Positions 28,931 through 38,459 are shown, counted from the stretch's first letter. The stretch: 64,000 nt of DNA from an uncultured Chitinophagaceae bacterium (GCA_903895845.1 CAITVK010000109.1:25080-89079), one strand, 5' to 3'. Numbers and translations: made by a program. Notes: a model not told the origin generated them from the sequence alone.

Positions 28931-29845
28931 ATGAATAATATTACACAGAAGGTAAGTAGCCTACGACAAGCAGTTGCAACGGCTACGGTTACAGTTTCCA
29001 GACAAGAAACCATTGATGCCATCAATAATAAGTTGGTGCCCAAAGGCGATGTGTTTGAGTTTTCGAGAGCCGCTGGTCTGTTGGCCATCAAAAAAACCAG
29101 TGATGTGATACCCGATTGTCATCCACTGCCAATTGAATTTGCGGCTATCAAACATACTATCGAAGGGTTGGCAATAACCATTTCGGTGGAAGTACATACC
29201 ATCTACAAAACGGGTGTGGAGGTGGAGGCAATGCATGGCGCAAGCGTAACTGCACTAACTATATACGATATGCTGAAACCAATAGACAAATCGGTAGAAA
29301 TATCTAGCATTAAACTGCTGAATAAGAAAGGCGGAAAGTCTGATTACAGAGATAGACCAATCCAAGCCATCCGTTGTGCAGTTATTGTTTGTTCGGATAG
29401 TATTTCTGAAGGTAGCAAACAGGACTTTGCAGGCAAGGCTATCATAGAAAAGCTGCGACAAAACCAGATAGAAACGGCTTTCTACAGTATTATTCCTGAC
29501 GAGTTTGATGTTATACAAGCTAAGGCAAAGCAATTGGCCAATGAAGGGTTTCATCTGGTATTATTTTGTGGCGGAACAGGGCTTTCGCCAAGGGATGTTA
29601 CACCAGAAGCCATTTCTCCGTTGTTCGACAGGGCTATTCCTGGCATAATGGAAGCCGCACGCAACTATGGACAGGAAAGAACGCCTTACGCCATGCTTTC
29701 CCGTGGGGTTGCAGGGTTTGTTTCTAATACATTAATACTCACTTTGCCCGGTTCTACGCGTGGTGCTGTCGAAACCATGGATGCCTTGTTCCCGTATGTA
29801 CTACATATATTCAGGGTGGCTGAGGGTATGCGGCACGAAGGATAG
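28931..29845 (+). CDS. moaCB: Bifunctional MoaC-MoaB (cyclic pyranopterin monophosphate synthase / MogA-MoaB-like)
   Basis: KKTSDVIPDCHPLPIE...VEVHTIYKTGVEVEAMHGASVTALTIYDMLK, then VIVCSDSISEGSKQDFAG...FCGGTGLSPRDVTPEA. Confidence 0.92.
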   Translation: MNNITQKVSSLRQAVATATVTVSRQETIDAINNKLVPKGDVFEFSRAAGLLAIKKTSDVIPDCHPLPIEFAAIKHTIEGLAITISVEVHTIYKTGVEVEAMHGASVTALTIYDMLKPIDKSVEISSIKLLNKKGGKSDYRDRPIQAIRCAVIVCSDSISEGSKQDFAGKAIIEKLRQNQIETAFYSIIPDEFDVIQAKAKQLANEGFHLVLFCGGTGLSPRDVTPEAISPLFDRAIPGIMEAARNYGQERTPYAMLSRGVAGFVSNTLILTLPGSTRGAVETMDALFPYVLHIFRVAEGMRHEG

Positions 29846-29850
29846 TTATG

Positions 29851-29917
29851 AAATATGAGTGATGAATTACGAGTTGTTGTTTGACGGCTAATGGCTCATA
29901 ATTCATCACTCATATTT
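29851..29917. repeat. 23-bp inverted repeat (heptamer-type composition), putative terminator after moaCB
   Basis: AAATATGAGTGATGAATTACGAG (29851-29873) / CTCATAATTCATCACTCATATTT (29895-29917), 22/23 complementary. Confidence 0.9.
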
Positions 29918-29932
29918 ACAAACTAATAGTTA

Positions 29933-30139
29933 TTAAAGCGAATCAAGGTTTAGAAATATATTCAATGAAAGCGACTGGACGGCACTCACCAACCTGTTCA
30001 GCCTACTATAAAATGCCTGATAGGAAGGCAATTTAGGAAACCGATTGCTAAGATCCCTTTGTGCGAATCCGTGGATTTCTCTTATCTTGAAACGACGCTC
30101 CTCACTCACTGCATAAAAGCAAATAGTCAGTGCCTTCAT
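29933..30139 (-). pseudogene. Truncated transposase remnant (N-terminal part only)
   Basis: AVSEERRFKIREIHGFAQRDLSNRFPKLPSYQAFYSRLNRLVSAVQ resembles the N-terminus of Bacteroidota DDE transposases (LPSYQAF-RLNRL); rest of transposase absent. Confidence 0.55.
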
Positions 30140-30363
30140 ATCAGCAAAAACGGCTGAAGCATTATTACTGAAACGTGTACATTAATATTTTAATTCTTTG
30201 CCGTACCTTTCGCAAATATAAAAGTAGAGGGCGATTAGTTTTGCTTCGAACACATTACTAGAACGTCTTTTGCTTTTACTTTCTTATAACTCAATATATA
30301 ATTTTCAACCTTTGATTCGCATTAATAAATAATACATACACCACATAAATTATTCGATGTTAT

Positions 30364-31053
30364 ATGAAAGAAAACAAGAAAGGATGTGATTTAAAAAGCT
30401 GTGTATTCTGCAAGCTATGTTTAAAAGAATGGCTACCTGCTATCAATTTGAACAGGAAAACCATTGATTACAAAAAAGGGGAAGTTATTTTTCGGGAGGG
30501 AGAAAAAGTAGAAGGGATTTATTTTGTCTACTCTGGTACAGTAAAAGTACACAAGAAATGGGGTGAGGAAAAGGAATTAATACTTCGGTTTGCGACCAAA
30601 GGAGATATTTTCGGGCATAGAGGAATGGGCAATAATCCTTATTACCCTATTTCAGCAACGGCACTCGAAAATGTAACTGTTTGCTTTATAGACCTCGAAT
30701 TCTTTATCACTTCTCTAACAGTCAATCATGCTTATGCCTTGCAATTAATGATGTTTTTTGCAGATGAACTGCAAGAGTCCGAAAAGAACATGCGCAACCT
30801 TGCACATATGTCTGTTAAGGGTAGGGTTGCGAGTGCTCTACTTCGTTTAGAGAAAAAATTTGGTACTACTGAGGCAGGAAATATCAATATTTATATGTCT
30901 CGGCAGGATATTGCATCATTCTCTGGCACCACTTACGAAACAGTATTTAGGGTTCTGAGTGATTTCGAGGAAAACGGATTTGTTATTAGCAATGGCAAAA
31001 GCATTACAATTAAAAATGTAGAGGAATTAAAGAAGTTTACCAATCAAAGTTAG
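30364..31053 (+). CDS. Crp/Fnr family transcriptional regulator with N-terminal Cys cluster
   Basis: CDLKSCVFCKLC; cNMP-binding domain YKKGEVIFREGEKVEGIYFVYSGTVKVHK; HTH MSRQDIASFSGTTYETVFRVLSDFEENGFV. Confidence 0.9.
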   Translation: MKENKKGCDLKSCVFCKLCLKEWLPAINLNRKTIDYKKGEVIFREGEKVEGIYFVYSGTVKVHKKWGEEKELILRFATKGDIFGHRGMGNNPYYPISATALENVTVCFIDLEFFITSLTVNHAYALQLMMFFADELQESEKNMRNLAHMSVKGRVASALLRLEKKFGTTEAGNINIYMSRQDIASFSGTTYETVFRVLSDFEENGFVISNGKSITIKNVEELKKFTNQS

Positions 31054-31277
31054 TGTCTCAGAGAGCAACTTTTAGATACAAGTTGCTTATCCTTATCTGT
31101 TCTGCGCTTTGTAACTTTGACTGGTGTCATTCACTTTTTATTGATACATAAGATTGCCAAAAGAAATGGGTGTATGTAATAACAGTTAAGTAAATCTTTT
31201 ACAATTCAGTAGTTCTCAATGGGTTTATTTCTTTTCTATATTAAAGCCTTTAGTAAGAAAGCCTTTACCTTCGCAGC

Positions 31278-32318
31278 ATGTCTACTCAACAAAACATCCG
31301 ACATTTATCGCTGAAAGATCTCGAGAATTATTTTCTTTCCATTGGCGAACCTAAGTTTCGCGTTAAGCAAGTACACGAATGGTTATGGCAAAAGCATGCA
31401 CATAGTTTCGATGATATGAGCAATGTAAGTAAAACTTTACGTGCAAAGCTTGCAACTGAGTTTACATTGCCGGCTTTGGTTGTGGAAACGGCACAGCATA
31501 GTGAGGATGGTACTATTAAAAGTCGTTTCAAAACATTTGATGGTCACTTTATTGAAGGTGTTTTGATTCCTACGGAAGAAAGAAAGACAGCTTGTGTATC
31601 CTCTCAGATTGGTTGTAGCCTCACTTGTAAGTTTTGTGCAACTGGTTACATGGATAGGAAACGTAACCTTACTTTCGATGAAATATATGATCAGGTCGTA
31701 CTTATCAATAAGCAAAGCGAAGCAACTTATCAGCAAAAGCTGACGAATATTGTATTTATGGGCATGGGCGAGCCGCTCCTTAACTACAATAATGTCTTAG
31801 CGGCTATTGAAAGAATCAGTGCTGAGGACGGTTTGTTCATGAGTCCCAAACGAATCACTGTTTCTACAGCGGGTGTTGCGAAGCAGATAAAACATTTGGG
31901 GGGCAACAAAGTAAAGTTCAAACTGGCACTTTCTCTACATGCAGCTACCGACAAGAAACGTAATGAGATTATGCCAATCAATGAAAGCAATAACATCGCT
32001 GCATTGGTAGAAGCATTGAACTACTTTTATAAGGAAACGGGCAATGAAATAACTTTTGAATATATCTTGCTGAAAGGCTTCAATGACTCTCAGAAAGATG
32101 CTGAGGATTTAATAAAACTATATCGCCAGGTACCTGCCGATCTGGTAAATATCATAGAATATAATACTATAGATGCCTTCAAGTTCTACAAACCAGATGA
32201 AGATGTTGTTGAGGATTTCATGACCTTACTAGACAAGAACAGAGTTAATGCACGACTTCGTCGCAGTAGAGGAAAAGACATAGACGCAGCTTGCGGACAA
32301 CTAGCTAATAAGGGATAG
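31278..32318 (+). CDS. rlmN: 23S rRNA (adenine(2503)-C(2))-methyltransferase RlmN
   Basis: TACVSSQIGCSLTCKFCATGYMDRKRNLT...FMGMGEPLLNYNNV...RRSRGKDIDAACGQL. Confidence 0.95.
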   Translation: MSTQQNIRHLSLKDLENYFLSIGEPKFRVKQVHEWLWQKHAHSFDDMSNVSKTLRAKLATEFTLPALVVETAQHSEDGTIKSRFKTFDGHFIEGVLIPTEERKTACVSSQIGCSLTCKFCATGYMDRKRNLTFDEIYDQVVLINKQSEATYQQKLTNIVFMGMGEPLLNYNNVLAAIERISAEDGLFMSPKRITVSTAGVAKQIKHLGGNKVKFKLALSLHAATDKKRNEIMPINESNNIAALVEALNYFYKETGNEITFEYILLKGFNDSQKDAEDLIKLYRQVPADLVNIIEYNTIDAFKFYKPDEDVVEDFMTLLDKNRVNARLRRSRGKDIDAACGQLANKG

Positions 32319-32418
32319 GTTTAATGATTGCTTTGGGTTGTAGCTAAAAAAGTTCCAAAATAATCCTCTATAGGCTTGTAATTTATCAACAGTAAGAATC
32401 ACGTGTAAATTCCCTTTC

Positions 32419-35181
32419 CTATTCCATATTCTGCCTTAACCATCTTTCTACTTCTTCTAAAGTCATGCCTTTTCTCTTGGCATAATCTTCTACTTGGTCG
32501 GGCTGAATTTTGCCTACACCATAATATTGACTCTGAGGATTGGCGAAATACCATCCGCAAACTGATGATGCAGGATACATAGCCAAGCTTTCGGTAAGCG
32601 TGATGCCAATGCTTTCGGTTACATTCAGCAAGTCGAATAACTTATACTTTTCTGTGTGATCTGGACAAGCAGGATAACCAGGTGCCGGACGAATACCTTG
32701 GTACTTTTCATGAATCAATTCATCATTGGTCAAATGCTCATCGGTGGCATAACCCCAATATTCCTTCCTTATTTTTAAATGGAGACACTCTGCAAAAGCC
32801 TCCGCCAATCTATCAGCAAGCGCTTGTAGTATAATCTTGTTGTAATCATCCAAGTTTGCTTCGAAAGCTTTTATGTGCGGCTCAATACCATCAATGGTAA
32901 CGGCGAAAGCACCTATAAAATCAGTCGTAAGTGGTAAGTCGTGAGTCGTAAGTTCTTTAGAAGCTCCAAGTGGTTTTATAAAATCTGCTAGAGAGATGTT
33001 TGGTTGACCCGGGGCTTTTTCTATTTGCTGACGAAGGAACTCAAGATTAATTGTTTCCTTTTCTTGACTTGCGACTAACGACTTATGACTTACGACTACT
33101 GTATCCCCCTCACTTCCTGCTTCCCAGAAACCAATAGTTCCCTTTGCTGTCAACCATTTCTCAGCAATAATTTTATCTAATAAATCATTCGCATCGTTGT
33201 ACAACTTAGTTGCTTCTTTACCTACAATCTCATCAGAAAGAATAGCAGGGAAGTTTCCGTGCATTTCCCAAGCAATGAAGAAAGGCTTCCAGTCAATGTA
33301 TTGTCTTAGTTCGTTCAAATCGAAATCTGCAAACACTTTAGTACCTGTAAACTGAGGTTTCACTGGTTGAAAAGAAGCCCAATCTAAGTTTACTTTATTG
33401 GCTAGAGCCTTGCTGTAAGGCAAATAGTTTTTGTGAGATTTCTTATTGTCAAACCCATGTTTCAGCTTAGTATATTCGCCATAAGTCTGTTCCAAGAAAG
33501 CTGGTTTGCTATCATTGCTCAATAAACTACCCGCAACAGTAACGCTACGGCTAGCATCTAATACATGAATAACGCCATTGCCATACTCAGGCGCAATCTT
33601 CACAGCAGTGTGCATTCGGCTAGTGGTGGCACCACCAATTAGCAATGGTTGTTTCATTCCGCGACGCTTCATTTCTTTAGCCACGTGAACCATTTCATCG
33701 AGCGAAGGTGTAATTAATCCACTCAATCCAATGATATCAGCATTGTGCTGAATGGCGGCATCCAGTATTTTATCGGTAGGAACCATTACACCTAAGTCGA
33801 TAATATCATAGCCATTACAACCCAAAACCACCCCAACGATGTTCTTACCAATATCGTGAACATCACCTTTCACGGTAGCCAATAATATCTTGGCAGCACC
33901 AGCACCTTCTTGATTGATTGTACCAGCGGCAATATGCGCCAAACGACGTTCTTCTTTTTCAGCTTCTATGTATGGAGTTAGCACTGCCACACTTTTTTTC
34001 ATCACCCTAGCACTCTTTACCACTTGTGGCAAGAACATTTTACCAGCACCGAATAAGTCGCCCACAAAGTTCATTCCGTCCATCAATGGCCCTTCTATCA
34101 CATCCAAAGGTTTAGGATATTTCAGCCTAGCCTCTTCTGTATCCGCATCTATATATTCAGTAATACCATTAACCAAGGCGTGTTTCAAGCGCTCTTCCAC
34201 CGAAGCATCACGCCACTTTTCATCTCTTTCCTGCACCTTACCCTTTGCTTTTACTGTCTCGGCGAAGGCAATTAGCTTCTCTGTAGCTTCGTTGTTATCG
34301 TTGTTTCTATTAAGAATTACATCTTCGCAAAGTTCTTTTAAGCTAGGTTCTATCTCATCATACACTACCAACTGACCAGCATTAACAATACCCATATCCA
34401 TACCCGCCTTGATGGCATGGTATAAGAAAACAGAGTGCATTGTTTCGCGCACATGTTCATTGCCACGGAAAGAGAAAGACAGGTTACTAACGCCGCCACT
34501 AATCTTTACCAAAGGATGCCTTTGCTTGATGATGCGTGTGGCTTCAATGAAATCTACACCATAGTTATTGTGTTCTTCTAGACCTGTTGCAATGGCAAAA
34601 ACATTAATATCGAAGATGATATCTTGCGGATCGAAGCCAACTTGCTCGGTCAATATCTTGTAGGCTCTTTCCGATATTTCTACTTTGCGCTCTAGGGTAT
34701 CGGCTTGGCCTTTTTCATCAAAAGTCATTACAATTACCACTGCGCCATACGCTTTACAGATGAAGGCATGCTCAATAAATTTCTCCTCCCCTTCTTTCAT
34801 AGAGATAGAGTTTACGATGCAACGCCCCTGAATACATTTCAATCCTGCTTCAATAATCTCGAACTTAGAGCTATCCACCATGATAGGTATCTTGGCAATA
34901 TCGGGTTCGCTTTGCAATAGATTGATGAAAGTGGTCATGGCTTTTACCCCATCCAACAAGGCATCATCCATGTTTACATCCAATATCTGCGCACCATTCT
35001 CTACTTGTTGACGAGCAACTGAGAGGGCTTCTTCATACTGATTATTCAAGATAAGTCTGGCAAACTTCTTACTACCCGTAACGTTGGTTCGCTCGCCCAC
35101 ATTGACAAAGTTTGTCTCCGGACGAATAATTAAAGGCTCTAAACCACTCAATCTCAAAAAAGGTTTTATCGTTGTACTCAT
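32419..35181 (-). CDS. metH: Methionine synthase, pterin-, B12- and activation-domain subunit (split MetH, C-terminal part)
   Basis: [20 protein letters not shown]...[30 protein letters not shown]...[15 protein letters not shown]. Confidence 0.95.
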   Translation of the reverse strand: MSTTIKPFLRLSGLEPLIIRPETNFVNVGERTNVTGSKKFARLILNNQYEEALSVARQQVENGAQILDVNMDDALLDGVKAMTTFINLLQSEPDIAKIPIMVDSSKFEIIEAGLKCIQGRCIVNSISMKEGEEKFIEHAFICKAYGAVVIVMTFDEKGQADTLERKVEISERAYKILTEQVGFDPQDIIFDINVFAIATGLEEHNNYGVDFIEATRIIKQRHPLVKISGGVSNLSFSFRGNEHVRETMHSVFLYHAIKAGMDMGIVNAGQLVVYDEIEPSLKELCEDVILNRNNDNNEATEKLIAFAETVKAKGKVQERDEKWRDASVEERLKHALVNGITEYIDADTEEARLKYPKPLDVIEGPLMDGMNFVGDLFGAGKMFLPQVVKSARVMKKSVAVLTPYIEAEKEERRLAHIAAGTINQEGAGAAKILLATVKGDVHDIGKNIVGVVLGCNGYDIIDLGVMVPTDKILDAAIQHNADIIGLSGLITPSLDEMVHVAKEMKRRGMKQPLLIGGATTSRMHTAVKIAPEYGNGVIHVLDASRSVTVAGSLLSNDSKPAFLEQTYGEYTKLKHGFDNKKSHKNYLPYSKALANKVNLDWASFQPVKPQFTGTKVFADFDLNELRQYIDWKPFFIAWEMHGNFPAILSDEIVGKEATKLYNDANDLLDKIIAEKWLTAKGTIGFWEAGSEGDTVVVSHKSLVASQEKETINLEFLRQQIEKAPGQPNISLADFIKPLGASKELTTHDLPLTTDFIGAFAVTIDGIEPHIKAFEANLDDYNKIILQALADRLAEAFAECLHLKIRKEYWGYATDEHLTNDELIHEKYQGIRPAPGYPACPDHTEKYKLFDLLNVTESIGITLTESLAMYPASSVCGWYFANPQSQYYGVGKIQPDQVEDYAKRKGMTLEEVERWLRQNME
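32923..32953. repeat. Heptanucleotide tract inside metH (GTCGTAA orientation on + strand)
   Basis: GTCGTAA GTGGTAA GTCGTGA GTCGTAA GTT; encodes [12 protein letters not shown]. Confidence 0.85.
33065..33099. repeat. Heptanucleotide tract inside metH (TTACGAC orientation on + strand)
   Basis: GACTTGCGACTAACGACTTATGACTTACGACTAC; encodes [12 protein letters not shown]; inverted relative to 32923-32953. Confidence 0.85.
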
Positions 35182-35191
35182 GTTATTTGTT

Positions 35192-35745
35192 TTTTGCCAC
35201 AAAGACGCAAAGGCTCAAAGTGGCACAAAGAAAAGAAGAAGGAAAGGGAAAAGAAAGAAAGGGAATTAAATAAGAGGATTTATAGAACCATTCTTTTTAT
35301 TCCTTCTTTGATTAATGGGACATTAAAGTTTATTATAAATCCCAGATGCTTCTCTGATAAACGCAAATAACTTAATAATTGTGCTTCCCAGACCTTATGA
35401 TATTCTTCTTGTGCTTTTAATTCAATTATTACTAAATCATCTACTAAAATGTCTAATCTCAATCCTTCGTCAAAAACGACATCATCGTATATTATTGCTA
35501 CCTCTTTTTGCTTTACAAAGGCAATATCCCTTTTATATAATTCGTAACAGAAGCAAGCTTCATACACTTTCTCCAACAATCCTGGCCCTAATGCTTTATG
35601 AATATGATAAGCAATATCTACTACTTGCTTGCCAACCCATTCTCTGCGTTCATCCAGTTCGTCATACATTTCTTATTTTCATTTTCTTCTTTTTTCTTTT
35701 CTTAATTACTTAGTGCATCTTCGAGTCTTTGCGTCTTGGTGGCAA
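35192..35745. mobile_element. Putative element: GxxExxY gene flanked by ~39-bp imperfect inverted repeats
   Basis: Left TTTTGCCACAAAGACGCAAAGGCTCAAAGTGGCACAAAG; right (reverse complement) ATTTGCCACCAAGACGCAAAGACTCGAAGATGCACTAAG; purine/pyrimidine-rich tracts just inside. Confidence 0.65.
35280..35669 (-). CDS. GxxExxY protein (PDDEXK-like nuclease family)
   Basis: AYHIHKALGPGLLEKVYEACFCYELYKRDIAFVKQKEVAIIYDDV...LRLDILVDDLVIIELKAQEE; GLLEKVY is the GxxExxY motif. Confidence 0.93.
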   Translation of the reverse strand: MYDELDERREWVGKQVVDIAYHIHKALGPGLLEKVYEACFCYELYKRDIAFVKQKEVAIIYDDVVFDEGLRLDILVDDLVIIELKAQEEYHKVWEAQLLSYLRLSEKHLGFIINFNVPLIKEGIKRMVL

Positions 35746-35758
35746 ATCTTCCTAGTGG

Positions 35759-36775
35759 TTAAACCAACTCGGATTCCAGTACTGGCAATCTTCTTGGCTC
35801 TATTGTTCTTACGTGGTCTGCTATGTGTTTAATATGATCTGGGGTGGTGCCGCAGCAGCCGCCTACTATGTTTACCCATCCATTCTGTGCCCACTCTTCT
35901 ATGAAGTGTGCTGTTTGGTGTGGTTGCTCATCATATTCTCCCATTGCGTTTGGCAAACCTGCATTCGGATAGGAAGAAGTATAGCAAGCTGCTATGCCAC
36001 TCAACTCCTCAATATGTCCACGCATTTCTTGTGCACCCAAAGCACAGTTCAAGCCAATACTCAATGGATTTGCGTGCTTAACTGATATGTAGAAAGCTTC
36101 TAAAGTTTGTCCAGAGAGTGTTCTTCCGCTAGCATCAGTGATGGTGCCACTAATCATTATTGGCAATTCTTTTTTACCTCTGAAGAATTGTTTTATGGCA
36201 AAAATGGCAGCCTTTGCATTCAATGTATCAAAGATTGTTTCTACCAATAGCACATCTACACCACCTTCTACCAAGCCTTTTATCTGCTCGGTGTAAGCGG
36301 CAACTACTTCATCAAAAGTTACTGCACGATAACCAGGATTATTTACATCGGGCGATAGGCTCAATGTTTTATTCAATGGCCCAATAGCCCCTGCTACAAA
36401 CTTTGGCTTAGTATCTTCTGGGTGAAGCACCTTATATTGCTCAATCGCTTTTCTAGCACATTGGGCAGAAGCTACATTCATTTCGTAAGCCAATGCCTGC
36501 ATATCGTAATCTGCTTGCGCAATAACGGTACTACTAAAAGTATTGGTCTCTACAATGTCAGCACCTGCTTCAAGGTACAAAAGATGTATTCCTATGATTA
36601 CTTCAGGCTTAGTAATGCTCAATAAATCATTATTACCCTTCACATCTAGGTGCCAGTCTTTAAACCTTTCTCCTCTATAATCAGCCTCTTCAAGCTTATG
36701 GCGTTGAATCATTGTGCCCATTGCACCATCAATTACCAATATCCTTTTCTCTAATTCTTCGTGTATCAAACTCAT
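35759..36775 (-). CDS. metH: Homocysteine S-methyltransferase subunit of split MetH (N-terminal part)
   Basis: [12 protein letters not shown]...[20 protein letters not shown]...GLNCALGA...[18 protein letters not shown]. Confidence 0.95.
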   Translation of the reverse strand: MSLIHEELEKRILVIDGAMGTMIQRHKLEEADYRGERFKDWHLDVKGNNDLLSITKPEVIIGIHLLYLEAGADIVETNTFSSTVIAQADYDMQALAYEMNVASAQCARKAIEQYKVLHPEDTKPKFVAGAIGPLNKTLSLSPDVNNPGYRAVTFDEVVAAYTEQIKGLVEGGVDVLLVETIFDTLNAKAAIFAIKQFFRGKKELPIMISGTITDASGRTLSGQTLEAFYISVKHANPLSIGLNCALGAQEMRGHIEELSGIAACYTSSYPNAGLPNAMGEYDEQPHQTAHFIEEWAQNGWVNIVGGCCGTTPDHIKHIADHVRTIEPRRLPVLESELV

Positions 36776-36810
36776 ATCGTGAACGATTAATGATTAATGT
36801 TTAGTGATTA

Positions 36811-36962
36811 AAATGCCACAAAAGCACAAAGAAAGTAAGAAACACAAAGTATTTATTATAGAAATGAAAAAGAGAAAAAGAAGAAAACCACCGTTTCTTT
36901 TTCTCTTTTTATGCTTGCCTGCTTTGTGTCAATTTAAGCCTTAGCGTCTTTGTGGCGAAACT
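36811..36962. repeat. ORF-less relative of the GxxExxY element (MITE-like inverted repeat)
   Basis: AAATGCCACAAAAGCACAAAGAAAGTAAGAAACACAAAG ... CTTTGTGTCAATTTAAGCCTTAGCGTCTTTGTGGCGAAA with purine-rich interior. Confidence 0.75.
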
Positions 36963-36963
36963 G

Positions 36964-37509
36964 CTAGTCGTATTTAGCAGCTACTTTTATTTCGATGTTA
37001 TTAGAAATAACAGTACCTATATCCTTTCCTGTAATACCATAATCCTGAAGTTTTATTTTAAAACTACTCTCTGCGCTCACTCTGTGCTTCTCAACCAAAA
37101 TAAGACCTGCCGCCTTTACAGGTTTAGTAATCCCCTTTATAGTCATATCGCCACTTACCATTACAGGATAAGCACCGTCCTTTTCCAGATCTACAGTATT
37201 CATGCCATTTACAGTCCCCTTAAACTCAGCTTTAGGAAACTTATCACTCTCCATATATTCCTTGCCATTGAAGTGTTCTTGCATCATCGCATTCTCAAAC
37301 ACAAATCCTTTCATCAACAGGCTGAACATTACTTGTCCTGTTTTGCCGATAAACTTACTTTGAACCTGATTATTGGTCGCATCAATGTCTTCGGCGGCAG
37401 TAGAAGAAGAAAACTTTACTTGAGCTGTCCTAGTAGAATAAACTTTTTGTGCATACGACAATGTACCCACCAACAAAAAAACAAACCCAAATAAAGTTAT
37501 CTTTTTCAT
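36964..37509 (-). CDS. YceI family protein
   Basis: Signal peptide; VKFSSSTAAEDIDATNNQVQSKF...MVSGDMTIKGITKPV. Confidence 0.85.
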   Translation of the reverse strand: MKKITLFGFVFLLVGTLSYAQKVYSTRTAQVKFSSSTAAEDIDATNNQVQSKFIGKTGQVMFSLLMKGFVFENAMMQEHFNGKEYMESDKFPKAEFKGTVNGMNTVDLEKDGAYPVMVSGDMTIKGITKPVKAAGLILVEKHRVSAESSFKIKLQDYGITGKDIGTVISNNIEIKVAAKYD

Positions 37510-37511
37510 AT

Positions 37512-37931
37512 TTATTGTTTTACAACTATACCATCATTTATTACCACATCACTTAAAAAACCAGTTACAACACCTCTGATTGTAATAGTGGCGCCACCCT
37601 TCACTTCCAATTGTTTGTCACCTCTCAATGTTACAAACACATTGGAGAAACTATCATCACTTTTCAGCGTAACAGTTGGTTTACCTGTTTGATCTTTCTT
37701 GGCCTCAACAACCTCTCCACTAATTTCAGCCACTTTATTCAAATATTTCGTATTAGAAGCTGTCTCATTAGTCTGAAACTCTTTTACAATATCTTTCGCA
37801 CTTACTACAATTGCATCCTCACTTGCGATGTCACGAACGTGATGTGTTGGACGATAAAACACAAAATAGTAAACACCAACAAAACTCAGCACCCCAACTA
37901 GAAGCACAGCAATAATTAATTTCTTTTTCAT
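37512..37931 (-). CDS. OB-fold (tRNA_anti-like) membrane-anchored protein
   Basis: N-terminal TM; YLNKVAEISGEVVEAKKDQTGKPTVTLKSDDSFSNVFVTLRG...ITIRGVVTGFLSDVVINDGIV. Confidence 0.7.
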   Translation of the reverse strand: MKKKLIIAVLLVGVLSFVGVYYFVFYRPTHHVRDIASEDAIVVSAKDIVKEFQTNETASNTKYLNKVAEISGEVVEAKKDQTGKPTVTLKSDDSFSNVFVTLRGDKQLEVKGGATITIRGVVTGFLSDVVINDGIVVKQ

Positions 37932-38163
37932 TTTTTTAAAAATTTAGATGCCAAAATTAATGACTTGTCATAATACGAATCAAACTAATTTAAATCCGAA
38001 ACAAATTAGTACAATATGCATTATCATCTTTGTACGCAATAACACTATGAGAAACCTAATATTTATAATTACTTATTGACACTTATGTTTTAACATCGGT
38101 ATATTTAATATTGTTTATTGCTGTTTATAATTGTCTACACAATCTAAGAATCCTTCCAAGGGG

Positions 38164-38390
38164 TATCTAGAGTTTAGAACCATATAAAAGAACCTTAATG
38201 AACCGCCTTATAAATTTAGAACCCTACAAAAGAATCTTATTTAATGACCTACTAAGTTTAGAACCCAATAAAAGAACCTTATTTAACGACCTTTTGAGTT
38301 TAGAACCCTACAAAAGAATGTTCTTTTGTAGGGTTCTAAACTCAAAATCCTGTCAAAGAGTTCCTTTTTATATGCTACTAAGCTCGGTAG
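38164..38390. repeat. 42-bp tandem repeat array with an embedded inverted unit
   Basis: TTTAGAACCCTACAAAAGAATCTTATTTAATGACCTACTAAG and variants at 42-bp spacing. Confidence 0.93.
38292..38347. repeat. Perfect 27-bp inverted repeat, 2-nt spacer, inside the 42-bp array
   Basis: TTTTGAGTTTAGAACCCTACAAAAGAA-TG-TTCTTTTGTAGGGTTCTAAACTCAAAA. Confidence 0.97.
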
Positions 38391-38459
38391 CGTGTCTGTG
38401 GGTTTTTTGATAGCTATTTTAAGATATGAGTAGCTGTAAAATACATTTAATCAATAACC

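Noticed and set aside
33914-34375. 153-aa + strand ORF inside metH
   Set aside because: Antisense to highly conserved MetH domains.
35759-36775. metH split as an assembly error or pseudogene
   Set aside because: Both ORFs are intact with clean starts and stops, and two-gene MetH is, to my knowledge, common in Bacteroidota; only the inserted GxxExxY element is unusual.
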